Positions 9,624 through 22,073 of a DNA stretch of 64,000 nt are shown in pieces (position 1 is the stretch's first letter; each line of letters starts with the position of its first letter). The DNA is from Ceratopteris richardii (taxonomy: Eukaryota > Streptophyta > Polypodiopsida > Polypodiales > Pteridaceae), in NCBI GenBank assembly GCA_020310875.1, contig CM035431.1, positions 17,964,267-18,028,266 on the forward strand, written 5' to 3'. The notes under the pieces were generated by a model. That model saw nothing but the letters and a program-made list of their open reading frames with translations. It made no database searches and was not told the DNA's origin. A program made the position numbers and the translations under genes.

Positions 9624-11167
9624 TGTCGGGACGAAATCCCGCAGGGAGTGTGCACTGAGTTTTTTTCAAAAGTTCATTGTTTTTTATTTTTTGTGTGATG
9701 TTTTGATCGCGAGAGTGGTATATTTTGTACATATTTAGGCCGAATCAATTGATTGTGTGATGCATAAATAAGTTTGAGATGTATGTTAGATGTGTGTGTA
9801 AAAATAACTGACATTAGACCCATAAAAATTTAGGTTTGACCCTTGAAACTGACTGGAAACATGAGTTTATCCCCTGAAAAATGAACTTGAACCCTTGGAA
9901 ACCCTTGGAATTTAAGTCGAAACTGTAAATAAATCCATGAATTGACGAGCTTGAGATAATTGTGAGTAAACCGCTAATTTTCCTGGCCAAAAACCCTAGG
10001 TCGGACCCTTGAAATTGGCAGTTATCTTAGGTCAAACCTTAAAAACCCATTAAAATGTAAATACCCAGTGTGAAACCGAAACCATAGTTTATGGAAAAAA
10101 TAAAATACCGTCGAAATTAGAAAGTTCATTAAGGAGGTTAGAACGTTCTAGAAGGAAGTCCTAGGGGGGGGCCTTTAAATACGTGCATATGCATTTGTTT
10201 CTTCCTCATCCCGTGGATTGCCCTTGCGGAGCATCTCCTCCAGGTTTATGTGGATGCTGATTATATGAAGTGAAGAGAAAGTGATTGAAGACTAAAGATA
10301 AAGACCTCATCCCGTGGATTGCCCTTGCGGAACATCTCCTCCAGGTTTATGTGGATGCTGATTATATGAAGTGAAGAGAAAGTGATTGAAGACGAAAGAT
10401 AAAGACCTCACCCCGTGGTCTTTCTTGTGGAACTTCCTACAGTGAAGAGAAAGTGATTGAAGACGAAAGATAAAGACCCCAACCCATGGATCTTGCTCGT
10501 GGATTGTCACCTCCAGGTTACTGCGTGATCAGAGATTATTGTGAATTTTGAAGTAAAGAGCTACAAAGTGACGACCAGAAGAAAAGCTTGGATCGAAGAA
10601 AAGTGAAGAAAAGATTAAATCGCAAAGACCAGAAGACAAAGATCGAGGGTGACTTCCTGCACTGTAGCGGGAGGCCTACATCATATCCAGCCGATCTGCA
10701 CTGTAGCGGTGGCATTTATTTGTAATTATCTGTTCCGCACTGTAGCGGATTTTTGTATCGCGGACCCGCACTGTAGCGGGCATCACTGTATCATTCAGAT
10801 TTTATTGTATCATCGAGTTTGTATATACACCGACCCTGTGATTTCGAGAATCGGTGCTGTATCTGATTTGTCTCTTTCTCGACGCCTACGGTGGTGTATG
10901 CATGCACGTCTCGACACTTCCGAGGGGCAAGGGGCCCACGCGTACAAAGATCACGCACGCTCCAGAGAGCAGAGGCGAGGCGCCCAGCACGCAGATGCCG
11001 CTCGCAGGACAGCGGGAACGGCACACCAGAACGGGGCCTGATCCAACCCTACGCGAGGCGCCCAGCGCGCAGACGCCGCTCGCAGGACAACGGGAACGGC
11101 GCACCAGAACGGGGCCTGATCCAACCCCACGCACCGGCTTCCCGCCACGACCTCCTTCTTCCCGACA
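9624..11167 (+). repeat. Element A 3' LTR
   Basis: Second copy of the 1,544-base LTR, with the same internal repeats and about 3% different from 346-1889. It keeps the GAAnnTTCnnGAA motif intact at 10141-10153. The corresponding TATA region is at about 10174-10182. Confidence 0.95.
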
Positions 11168-13388
11168 CCGTATGTCAACACTGGCACTAATGGCTTAGCC
11201 CACTGAGGTACAACTTCCGAATTGAACAAGTAAGCATGAGGAAGGTCATCTGATACTCCTTGTGGGGCTTCTCCAGATGTGAGCCTAGAGAGGTGGTCTG
11301 CTCTCAAGTGGGTCCTCCCTTTCTTTACCACAACTTCAAAGTCGTATTCCATTAGTAAGAGAAACCATCTTACTAATCTACCTGTATTGCAAGGTTTGTT
11401 TACCAAGTACAACAGTGCTTGATGATCAGTAAAAAATTTAAACTTATTTGCAAGCAAATAGTTTCTAAACTTCTTAACCGCATATACCATGCCTAATCCT
11501 TCTCGTTCGGTGGTGGTATAGTTCCGTTCAGCTGCATTCAACTGTCTACTAGCATAGGCATTTGGAAGGTCCATATTACCTTCACCCAAAGGTTGTGCGA
11601 GTACACACCCAATAGCATAATTGGATGCATCTACATGAACATGAAAAGGCTTATTCCAATCTGGTGTGGTCAAGATTGGTGCTAAACATAATCGCTGTTT
11701 AAGCTCATTGAAGGAATTCTCACATTCATCAGTCCACTCAAAGTTGGTCAAAAGTCCGTACAGAGGCTTTGCTATGATGGCATACATGTATAAATCGTCG
11801 GTAATAACCACAATGCCCCATGAAAGCTTGTACTTCCTTGACATTCTTCGGCCTAGGTAGCTCTGCGATGGCTCTTACCTTCTCTTCATCAGTGGATATG
11901 CCGTTCTTTGACACTATGTGTCCTAGAATATTGCCTTGCCTGACCATGAAAACACACTTTTCTAGGTCTAGGGAGACAATATTCTCTACATTTGTCAAAG
12001 ATTTTCCTAAGCTCAGGTATGTGTGTTTGTCTAATGTTGGAATGAGCGCAGAGATCATCAACATGGACCTCTAAACTCTTCCTCAGGAACTCTTTAAACA
12101 CGTGACACATCAATCTTTGGAAGGTTGCAGGAGCATTGGTAAGCCCAAATGGCATTACTCGAAAGGCAAATATGCCCCATTTTGTGGCAAAAGCTGTCTT
12201 ATGTTGGTCTTCTGGAGCAATGGCTACCCGATTGTAGCCCGAAAATCCATCAAGGAAGCTGTAGACTTCCTTGCCTGCTACCCTTTCTAATAGATGCTCG
12301 GTAATTGGAAGTGGATAGTTATCTCGAATTGTGGCTGCATTAACCTTCTTCAAGTTAATGCACACACGTAGCTTTCCATTCTTCTTGGGCACAACTACAA
12401 TGGGGGATACCCACTCAGTGTGCTCAATTTCATAGATGAATCCAGCTTCTACCAGTCTATCTATCTCCTCTTTGATCTTGGCAGCATAATTATCATTGTA
12501 TGTGTATGGCTTTTGCTTAGAAGGTTTAGCATCTGAGGTCATGGGGATTGTGTGTGAGCATATGTTCGGGTCTACACCTTTCAAATCCTTGTAACTCCAA
12601 GCGAATACATCTCTGTATTCTCTTAGCAAGGCTATTAATGCATGCTCTTCTTCCTGTGTTAGGTCATGGCCTATGTACGTGCATCTCTCCTCTCCTTCTT
12701 CTAGGGCTACCACTATTTTCTTGGTGGTTTCTTTGTTATCATAGGCCTCTCTTGATTGTGCCTCTCATTTAGGCATTCTTATCATGACTCTCCTATCGTC
12801 TATCTCATACTTTTTAAAGTTTTCAGGGACCTCAAACAAAGATTCTTCTTCCTCCGGGGGGACTTCTTTCTTCTTCAGTTTCTTGCTATCACTATTAGCA
12901 GTCACTTGTGTCGTTAATCGTACATCGTTCGTTATCTCTTCATGTCTCTAAGGCTGGAATTCTACTTCATAGAAGTATTCTTCATCTGATGCAAAAGGTG
13001 GATCCATAATGATTGACTCTAGATCGGAGTCACTTGCATCCTCAAATGCATCAGGGCTAGGTTCGCACTCTTCTAAAACTGCATCTCCCATGATTGGCTC
13101 TATGGAGAAAATTGAAATGTCATAGCCATCCTCATCAGAGTGGGGTGTCCATTGTTCTTCATTGATGGCTACATCCATTGTTGCTAAAATTTCTGCCCAG
13201 CCGTGAGGTTCAAATTCTTCGTCCGGAAATACTACAGGTGCATAGGCTGGGTCTTGAATTGATCTATGTATTTCCTTCGCACCTACCTCTCTGGCTTTTT
13301 CTCTCTTCTCTTCTTCTACTGCTACTTTGCACATCCATAAGTGGGTGTCTTCATGCATCCATGAGGATCCTGATCCTATGGAATGCAC
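11168..13388 (-). pseudogene. pol: Element B1 spacer, RT and RNase H region (fossil)
   Basis: An acidic spacer peptide (12948-13388) lies between protease and RT, as in B2. The RT has VVVPKKNGKLRVCINLKKVN, SFLDGFSGYN and a VDD palm motif near 12070. RNase H follows down to the element A insertion at 11168. These enzymes copied the element RNA into DNA. The motifs are those of plant Athila/Tat elements and differ from A and C. Broken. Confidence 0.85.
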
Positions 13389-13427
13389 AGACTCCGTATC
13401 ATCTTTGGCTCTATGGATGGCGTTCCA

Positions 13428-15560
13428 TTAGATAGGAGGGACATCTCTATGAGAGTAATCTTTGAGATTCACTTTGGTCGTAACACCGAAGTGTTGCAAG
13501 TACAAGGAATTGGTTCCCCAATCTTGTACCACTTGCAACTGTCGCATAAATGGTCTTCCCAAAATCATCTCATAAGCATGGTTCTTGCTAAAATCACATA
13601 TAGCAAATGTGTTCTCAAACTCTACACCACAAGTAGTGAGAGTTATTCCTTTAAGTAGTCCTAAAGGCCTCTCTATGTGACCATCAGCCATTTGCAATTT
13701 CATCCTCGTGGGCCTGAGTGCTGGCTTGCCCCAACGCTTCCATAGGGAAGTGGTAGCAATTGCAACTCCTGCACCAAAGTCGAGAATTGCCTTGGTTGTG
13801 TACCCCTGATGGGTAATGGGAAGATAGGTGTTTCCTTCTTCACCTTCGCTCATGTCTCCTATCTTGTCCAAAGGTATCTCTGGCACTGTGCGATGAGATC
13901 CTACCTGGGAACGAGGTTTTGCTATCTCTGGTAATTGTTTGGCTACATGTTTCCATAGTTCTGGCCTTACTTTGAGTAGCTCTTCTAAAGTGAGGTTACA
14001 CTGCAGTTTAGTGTTTTTCACTACCTCTATGTTCCCAGGTATGACCGAGTCTTCGTTTCTTACCATGACTGTGGGTGCTCTCATACAAGTGGAATTCGCT
14101 TCCCATGGGCTTGTGAAGTGGGGTAATTCATGTAAAGAATTAGACTCAAAGTCTAATCTCTCTTGAGACTGAGTGCTCTCCTTCTCTTCATAAATGGATG
14201 GGATGTCTTGTGGGAATTGGTCGTGTGCATCATCCACAAGTTCACTCAGAGGAGGGACTTCACTTTCTTTAGCCCATTTGTCTTCTTGAATCTCTCGTAG
14301 GAATTCTAGTGTGAACCGATTCATAGAAGAAGATGTGTCTGGCTCTGTAGAGTTAGGCACATAGGCTTCCTGGGAAGGAAGGCTTGCCCTCATACTTGCC
14401 TTGCCCTTACTTGGAGGGGTGGGTTCCTTTTCTGATTGTGCAATTAACCTCTTTAATCTTTCTAGCAGTCCATCAAAGTGCAACTGAGTCTTAGCTGAAC
14501 TAGAGATGTTGAAGAGGCAACTGTCTTCAAACATGGTTTGAGCCAATTCCATCATCTTAGCACAAATTTTGGTTCGTTCAAGCTCTAGTTCTGCTCTAGG
14601 GTAACACTTTTCATGATCGGTTACATTTGGCCCTTCTTGGATTCTGGCCTGATATGCCTTAAGCATCATATTTAGGTCCTCCGGAGTGGGATCAGCTAGG
14701 ACTGATCCTACTCTAGGGGGTGGTGGAGTAGCATGAGGCGGGTTGGAAGGTGGTGGGTCGGATGGAGATGGGAATGGTGGTGATGGAGTAGTGTGAGAGG
14801 GAGTTTGAGATGTAAGTTCAACTATCCTGGCTTTTGTTTCTCTTAGTCTTTCCTCGAGTTCACTCAGTTTCTTAGCCCATTGCCTCTTCATTCTTTCTCT
14901 ACTATCTCTCCAGGCTCTAGTTATCTTCTTGGTTATGCTCTCAGTTTCACTAGCCTCTAAGCTCTTTTCATGGCCTACCCCTTGGTTTTGCTGCAATGCC
15001 TGAGCTCTAGTGACTACCTGTACTGGTGCAGTGGACGTCACACTTCCTGTAGAGTCTACTACCAACCCAATAACATTGATAGGAGTAATTTTTGGCATAT
15101 TATTGGGGTTTTTTGGGCAATCTCGTAAGAGATGCTCCTTTCCGCAATCTTGGGAAAAGCCTTGGATTGTCACTGACTGGGATTGTGTAGATGGAGGTAA
15201 GGGGCAATCACAAATGAGGTGATCTCCCTGACATCTGTAGCATGGTCCTCTAGGGGATGGGGGTCTTACCTGTCTAGGTTGGGGTCTAGAGTTAGGGTTT
15301 GTGTACATTACATTTGTGTACTCTGGCTCCCAACTAGGTTCACTTGGTTCTTCACTGTAGTAGGATTCACCTTGTTCAGGAGATTGCATGTAGTAAGCTT
15401 GGGGACTATCAATATGTGTAGAATCAAAGCTATGGTCACTGGGATCACTTTCTAAAAGCAATGGTGTTACTGGAACTATAGCTCTATTCAAATTCTCTTC
15501 TACAGCTGCATACTTTACCGGAATTACATTAGCTGGGGCAGGGGGTTGTTGTGCTAACAC
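13428..15560 (-). pseudogene. Element B1 zinc-knuckle, linker and protease region (fossil)
   Basis: A long open stretch of 710 codons. Near its start are CYRCQGDHLICDC and a second knuckle, CGKEHLLRDC, which would bind the element RNA. A basic, Pro-rich and Glu-rich linker follows. The protease (AKAILDFGAGVAIATTSLW, then YEMILGRPF) lies near the low-coordinate end. Length and order match 18975-21073 in B2. It is a part of a broken element. Confidence 0.85.
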
Positions 15561-16200
15561 AGGCTGAGGCCTTTGTTGGTTTTGGTATTGTGGTTGGTAG
15601 GTTTGTTGAGGCCTAGCATACTACTGTGGTGGGTACTGGTTCTGGTATCTTCCTTGTTGAGGGTATGGTTGTGGGTACGTCTGCCTAACTGCTTGCTTAT
15701 TGTAGGGGAAATCTTGCGCGGTGTGATTTGTGTACCTCCGTTCTATGGTGCAGTACCGGCTACTAGGATTTACTAGGGGTTGAGCCATAATGGGACATAC
15801 ATTCGCCATGTGGTCACCACCGCAAGTATAGCATCTCTTTACTGGGGCAAATCTTGGAATTTGTTTGCTAGAGACACCTAGTTTTTTAGCTACCTTTTTG
15901 TGAGTTCCTCAATAGATGTAGATTGTGTGGAAGAAAAGCCAGAGGCGCTATCTGAATCTTTATAGATTTTGGAAAGCTCTAACTCTTCCCCTAGGTTATC
16001 CTCTATGTCAATGCACATGCGTACACACTCTTCTATGCTCCTAGGGTCCTTCAAGTACACATAGGATCGCAACTTTGTACTTAGCAATCCATCCAAGAAT
16101 AAGGCCACTTGTTTGGCTAGTGTGGGCAACTCAGGAACAGGGTATCTCTCTAGATATTGCCTAAATCTTCTTCCTGCAAGTCTCACGGTCTCCTGAGGGC

Positions 16201-16874
16201 TATTCACTCTCATGGACACATAGTCTGAGGTAACCATCTTTACCACGCTTGTATAGATTATCACCAATGAGCGAGTAATCCAGGGCTTCTTGTTCTAAAC
16301 TCCTTTTCCTAGCCAGAGTCATGTCTTGAGGGAATGTTTTCGTCCTCAGGAAGGATACTAGTGGTTCACTCCAATCTGGCACTATGGACACTTGATACAG
16401 AGTGGCATGTTCCACAGGTGGTTTAGTGCAACAGATTAGGCATTCCTTGCACAACTTTTGGACATCAGCTTCCATAGTCGGCCAATGCACTCCGAGTCTC
16501 CTTAGTGTCTGTAGGGTTCGTTGCTTTGAGTAGTGTTGCTCTAATGCACCTACATGTGCTAATTGCAACCATTTGGCGTACTCATCCTCTTCCACACAAC
16601 AAGCCAAGATCCCTTGAGTTGTGTGCTTGTACATACTTCCTGCCATGATGTGATACTTTTGGGCTTTTACTACCTCTCTATCCTGTGTGTTTATTACTGG
16701 GTGGTTAGGCCCGTACGTCAATACTGGCACTAATGGCTTAGCCCACTGCGGCACCACTTCCAAATTAAACAAGTAAGCATCAAGAAGGTCATCTGACACT
16801 CCTTGTGGGGTTTCTCCATATGTGAGCCTAGAGAGATGGTCTGCTCTCAAGTGAGTCTTCCCTTTCCTTACCAC
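16201..16874 (-). pseudogene. Element B2 integrase, N-terminal part (fossil)
   Basis: It includes the zinc-binding region: HVGALEQHYSKQ, then LGVHWPTMEADVQ and CKECLICC. The part past KDGYLRLCVHES is absent, because the copy stops against B1 at about 16.2 kb. The related element D shows what normally follows (catalytic core near 41.5-41.8 kb). The region 16590-16710 gives the uninterrupted form of the site where element A sits in B1. Confidence 0.85.
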
Positions 16875-16877
16875 AAC

Positions 16878-18935
16878 CTAGAAATCATATTCCATTCGCA
16901 AGAGAAACCATCTTACTAGTCTTCCTGTATTGCATGGCTTGTTCACGAGATATAGCAGTGCCTGATGGTCAGTAAAAAATTTAAACTTATTTGCAAGCAA
17001 GTAATGTCTAAACTTTTTAACTGCATATACCATGCCTAGTCCTTCTCTCTCCGTAGTGGTATAATTTCGTTCAGCTGCATTTAACTGTCTACTAGCATAG
17101 GCAATTGGAAGATCCACATTACCTCCACCCGTAGGTTGTGCGAGTACACACCCAATAGCATAATTGGATGCATCTACATGAACATGAAAAGGCTTATTCC
17201 AATCTGGTGTGGTCAAGATTGGTGCTGAACATAATCGCCGTTTAAGCTCATTGAAGGAATTCTCACATTCATCAGTCCACTCAAAGTTGGTCAAAAGTTC
17301 GTACATCGGCTTTGCAATGATGGAATACATGCGTATAAACCGTCGGTAATAACCACAATGCCCCATGAAAGCTTGTACTTCCTTGACATTCTTTGGCCTA
17401 GGTAACTCAGCTATGGCTCTTACTTTCTCTTCATCGGTGGATATGCCATTCTTTGACACTATGTGTCCTAGAATCTTGCCTTGCTTGACCATGAAAACAC
17501 ACTTTTCTAGGTTCAAGCAGACTTGATACTCTCTACATTTGTCAAAGATTTGCCTGAGTTCTGGTATATGTGTCTGTCTAATGTTGGAATGAGCACAGAG
17601 GTCATCAACATAGACTTCCAAATTCGTCCTCAAGAACTCTTTAAACATGTGGCACATCAATCTTTGGAAGGTTGCAAGAGCATTGGTGAGCCCAAATGGC
17701 ATTACTTGAAAGGCAAATATGCCCCATTTCGTGGCAAAAATAGTTTTATGCTGGTCCTCAGGAGCAATGGCTACCTGATTGTAGCCAGAAAACCCATCAA
17801 GAAAGCTATACACTTCCTTGCGTGCTACTCTTTCTAAGAAATGTTCTGTGATAGGAAGTGGATAGTTATCTCGAATTGTGGCTGCATTGACCTTCTTCAA
17901 GTTAATGCATACACACAGCTTTCCATTTTTCTTGGGCACCACTACGATGGGGGATACCCACTCAGTGTGCTCAATTTCATAGATGAATCCAGCTTCAACC
18001 AGTCTATCTATCTCCTCTTTGATCTTAGCAGCATAATTATCATTATATGTGTATGGCTTTTGCTTAGAAGGTTTGACATCTGAGGTCATGGGGATAGTGT
18101 GTGAGCATATGTCAGGGTCCACACCTTTCAAATCCTTGTAACTCCAAGCGAATACATCTCTGTATTCTCTTAGCAAGGCTATTAATGCGTGCTCTTCTTC
18201 CTCTGTTAGATCATGGCCTATGTATGTGCATCTCCCCTCTCCTTCTTCTAGGGCTACCACTATTTTCTTGGTGGTTTCTTTGTTATCATAGGCCTCCCCT
18301 GATTGTGCCTCTCGTTTAGGCATTCTGATCATGACTCTCGTGTCATCTATCTCATACTTCTTAAAATTTTTCGGGACCTCAAACAAAGATTCTTCCTCTT
18401 CTGGTGTGACTTCTCTCTTCTTTCTTTTCTTTCCTTCTTCCTTCGGGGTAACATGTGTGGCTAGCCTTACATCATTTGTAAGCTCTCCATGCCTCTGGGG
18501 TTGAAATTCTACTTCATAGAAGTATTCTTCATCTGATGCAAAAGGTGGGTCCATAATGATTGACTCTAGATCGGAGTCGCTCGCATCCTTAAATGCATCA
18601 GGGCTAGGTTTGTATTCCTCTAGAACTGCCTCTCCCATGATTGGCTCTATGGAGAAAACTGAAATGTCATAGCCATCCTCATCACAGTGGGGTGTCCATT
18701 GTTCCTCATTGATGGCTACATCCATTGTTGCTAAGATTTCTGCGCAACCATGAGGCTCAAATTCTTCGTCTGGAAATACTACAGGTGCATAGGCTGGGTC
18801 TCGAATTGATCTATTGGTTTCCTTTGCACCTATCTCTCTGGCTTTTTCTCTCTTCTCTTCTTCTACTGCTACTTTACACATCCATAAGTGGGTGTCTTCA
18901 TGCATCCATGAGGATTCTAATCCTATGGAATGCAC
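16878..18935 (-). pseudogene. pol: Element B2 spacer, RT and RNase H region (fossil)
   Basis: An open stretch of 685 codons. The first 150 or so form an acidic spacer (DEEFEPHGCAEILATMDVA). RT follows, with WVSPIVVVPKKNGKL, FLDGFSGYNQ and YVDD. RNase H shows HVHVDASNYAIGCVLAQP and FFTDHQALLYL. The copy is slightly different from B1 and clearly related to D and E. It is part of a broken element. Confidence 0.88.
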
Positions 18936-18974
18936 TGACTCTGTATCGTCTTTGGCTCTATGGATGGGATTGCA

Positions 18975-21073
18975 CTAGATCGGAGGGACATCTCTATGAG
19001 GGTAATCTTTGAGGTTCACTTTGGTCGTAACACCTAAGTGTTGCAAATACAAGGAATTGGTTCCCCAATCCTGTACTACCTGTAACAGTCGCATAAACAG
19101 TCTTCCCAAAATCATCTCATAGGCATGATTTTTGCTAAAATCACATATAGCAAATGTATGCTCGAACTCAACACCACATGTGGTGAGAGTTATTCCTTCT
19201 AACAGCCCTAAGGGTCTCTCTATGTGACCATCAGCCATTTGCAATTTCATCCTCGTGGGCCTGAGTGCTGGCTTGCCCCAATGCTTCCATAGGGAAGTGG
19301 TAGCAATTGCAACTCCTGCGCGTGAGTCTAGAATGGCCTTGGTGGTGTATCCTTGATGGGTGATAGGAAGATATGTGTTTCCCTCTTCGCCCTCACTCAT
19401 GTCTCCTATCTTGTCCAAGGGTATTTGTGGTAGTGTTCTCTGGGATCCTACCTGGGAACGAGGTTTTGCTATCTCTGGTACTTGTTTGGCGACATGCTTC
19501 CATAGCTTTGGCCTTACTTTGAGTAGCTCTTCTAAGGTGAGGTTGCACTGTACTTTAGTTTTTTTCACTACCTCTATGTTCCTAGGTATGACTGAGTCCT
19601 CATTTTGTACCATGACCGTGGGTGCTCTCATACACGTGGACTTTGCTTCCCATGGGCCTGTGAAGTGGGGTAATTCATGTAAAGAATTAGACTCAAAGTC
19701 TAATCTCTCTTGCGACTGAGTGCTCTCCTGCTCTTCATAAATGGATGGGATGTCTTGTGGGAATTGGTCGTGTGCATCATCCACAAGTTCAATGGGAGGA
19801 GGGACTTCACTTTCTTTAGCCCATTTGTCTTCTTGAATCTCTCGTAGGAATTCTAATGTGAACCGATTCATAGAAGATGATGTGTCTGGCTCCGTAGAGT
19901 TAGGCACATAGGCTTCCTGGGCAGGAAGGCTTACTCTTTCACTTGCCTTGCCCTTATTTTGAGAGGCGGGTTCCTTTTCTGATTGTGCAATCAGCCTCTC
20001 TATTCTTTCTAATAGTCCTTCAAAGTGCAACTGCATCTTAGCTGAACTAGAGATGTTAAAGAGACGACTGGCTTCAAACATGGTTTGAGCCAATTCCACC
20101 ATTTTGGCATAGATTTTGGTTCGTTCAAGCTCTAATTGTGCTCTAGGGTAGCACTTTTCATGATCAGTTATGTTTGGCCGTTCTTGGATTCTGGCCTGAT
20201 ATGCTTTAAGCATCATGTTTAAGTCCTCAGGAGTGGGATCTGCTAGGAGTGATCCTACTCTAGGGGGTGGTGGGATTGTGTTAGGTGGTTTGGAAGGTGG
20301 TGGATCGGATGGAGATAGGAATGGTGGAGGTGGGGCAGTGTGAGAGGGAGTTTGAGATGTGAGTTCGGTTATCCTGGCTTTTGTCTCTCTTAGGCTTTCC
20401 TCGAGTTCACTCATTTTCTTTGCCCATTGCCTTTTCATTCTTTCACGACTATCTCTCCAAGCTCTAGTCCTCTTCTTTGTCATGCTCTCCGTTTCACTAA
20501 CATCTGGGCTCTTTTCTTGGCCGAAACTTTGGTTCTGTTGCAAGGCTTGGCTCTAGTGATCACTTGCACTGGTGTGGTGGACGTCACACTTCCTGTGGAG
20601 TCTACAACTAACCCAACGACATTGATAGGAGTGATTTTTGGCATATTATTAGGATTCTTTGGGCAGTCTCGTAAGAGATGCGCCTTTCCACACTCCTGGC
20701 AATAGACCTGGATCGTCACTGACTGGGGTTGTGTAGGTGGAGGTAAGGGACAATCAGGAATGAGATGATCTCCCTGACATCTGTAGCATGGTCCTCTAGG
20801 GAATGGGGGTCTTACTTGCCTAGGTTGAGGTCTAGAGTTGGGGTTTGCGTACATGACATTAGCATACTCTGGCTCCCAATTAGGTTCACTCGATTCCTCA
20901 CTGTAGTAGGACTCACCATGTTCAGGAGACTGCATGTAGTAAGCCTGGGGACTATCAACATGCGTAGAATCAAAGCTATGGTCACTGGGATCACTTTCTG
21001 AAATTAATGGTGTTACTGGGACTATAGCTCTATTCAGGTTCTCTTCCGCAGCTGCATACTTTATCGGAATCAC
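18975..21073 (-). pseudogene. Element B2 zinc-knuckle, linker and protease region (fossil)
   Basis: Two zinc knuckles (CYRCQGDHLIPDC and CQECGKAHLLRDC) lie at about 20.6-20.8 kb. A Pro-rich linker with a basic, coiled stretch (RMKRQWAKKMSELEESLRE) comes next. The retropepsin (ATTSLWKHWGKPALRPTRMK, then YEMILGR) is near 19.1-19.3 kb. The order is the same as in B1. Confidence 0.85.
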
Positions 21074-21358
21074 ATTAGTAGGAGCAAGTGGTTATTGTGC
21101 TAGCACAGGCTGGGGTCTCAGTTGGGCCTGATATTGCGGTTGGTAATTTTGTTGAGGCCTAGTATACTTTTGTGGTGGGTATTGACTCTGATATGTGTGA
21201 TTTGTGTATCTTCGTTCTATAGTGCAGTACTAGCTACTAGGATTTACTTGGGGTTGAGCCATAATGGGACATACATTTGCCATATGGTCACCTCCACAAG
21301 TATAGCATCTTTTCATAGGGGTATATCTTGGGATCTGTTTGCTAGTGACACCTAATTT

Positions 21359-22073
21359 CTAAGCTACTTTCTCTGCTAATTCCTCAATAGATGTGGATTG
21401 TGTGGAAGAGAGGCTAAAAGAACTATCAGTATCTTTATAGATTTTTGAAAGCTCTAATTCCTCCCCTAGGTTATCCTCGATGTCAATGCACATGCGTACA
21501 CACTCTTCTATGGTCCTAGGGTCCTTCAAGTACACATATGACCTCAATTTGGTACTTAGCAATCCATCCAAGATATAAAGCCACTTGTTTGGCTGGTGTG
21601 GGTAACTCAGGAACAGGGCATCTCTCGAGATATTTCCTAAACCTTCTTCCTGCAAGTCTCACGGTCTCTTGAGGGGTCTGCTTGAAGCTGTGAATCAGCG
21701 AGGAAGTGTTATGTCTTATGCCACTTTTAGAGAATTCGGTAATAAATGCCTCTAGAAGTTGGTCTATGCTCCTGAACTGCCTCTCGTTTAGTGGTTGAAA
21801 CCATGTCAGGGCAGTGTTCCTAAGGGTTAGACCAAAGGCATTGTACTGCGTGAACAGATCTTCAACTTGTTCAGCTCTCAAGACTTGCCTAAACTCGGCT
21901 ACATGATCGTAGGGGTCTCCGGTGCGATCGAAGTAGTTCTTCATGGACTTCACTAACTAGGTCGGTCTCAAAATCCTCGTGTGCTCTCTCGGTCTTGGCA
22001 AAGGAAAATCATCGGCATTTCTTCGGTTCCCTGGGGCTCTATGTCCCTCAGGTTCCACTCTATTTGTTTCCGT
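21359..22073 (-). pseudogene. gag: Element B2 gag core region (fossil)
   Basis: The capsid-like core includes DPYDHVAEFRQVLRAEQVED and LTWFQPLNERQF, followed by LAGRRFRKYLERCPVPELP. This is the retrotransposon-gag fold seen in plant gypsy elements; it matches E near 47.9-48.3 kb. The N-terminal part of gag lies beyond element C at 37173-38115, because C is inserted within it. Confidence 0.85.

Larger units (their letters stand above)
346..11167 (+). mobile_element. Element A: Ty3/gypsy LTR retrotransposon inserted in B1
   Basis: A 10.8-kb element with two 1,544-base LTRs, gag-protease and RT-RNase H-integrase in gypsy order. It lies inside the B1 integrase region: the flanks 331-345 and 11168-11185 line up with the uninterrupted B2 sequence near 16.7 kb. 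The terminal repeats begin TGTCGGG and end CCCGACA. The target duplication is CCGT (342-345 and 11168-11171), four bases rather than the five usual for gypsy elements. I count roughly 45-50 differences between the LTRs (about 3%), mostly transitions, so it is moderately old. It is broken, with about five breaks. Its coding and 3' regions are clearly related to element C, but its LTRs are not. Confidence 0.95.
11168..16200 (-). mobile_element. Element B1, gag-to-RNase H segment (Athila/Tat-like)
   Basis: Minus-strand Ty3/gypsy copy, read from 16200 down to 11168. The order is a gag part (15560-16200), two zinc knuckles and a Pro-rich linker with retropepsin (13428-15560), a spacer peptide (12948-13388), then RT and RNase H (11168-12770). 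RNase H motifs such as HVHVDASNYAIGCV and FFTDHQALLYLVNKP are plain. It matches B2 almost throughout. Its 5' LTR and early gag are not in the window; the segment starts abruptly against B2. Element A splits it from 1-345. Broken, with several breaks. Confidence 0.9.
16201..22073 (-). mobile_element. Element B2, gag-to-integrase segment (Athila/Tat-like)
   Basis: Minus-strand segment of the second B copy: gag (21360-22073), zinc knuckles (20480-21073), linker and protease (18975-20543), RT-RNase H (16878-18935) and the first part of integrase (16201-16874). It continues at 37173, beyond element C, up to its own 5' LTR. It ends at about 16.2 kb, where its integrase runs straight into gag of B1 in the same orientation. 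Broken, with several breaks. Confidence 0.9.

Noticed and set aside
17523-18319. Plus-strand ORFs opposite B2 RT
   Set aside because: They are shadows of the minus-strand pol frame; the translated minus strand carries all the RT motifs.
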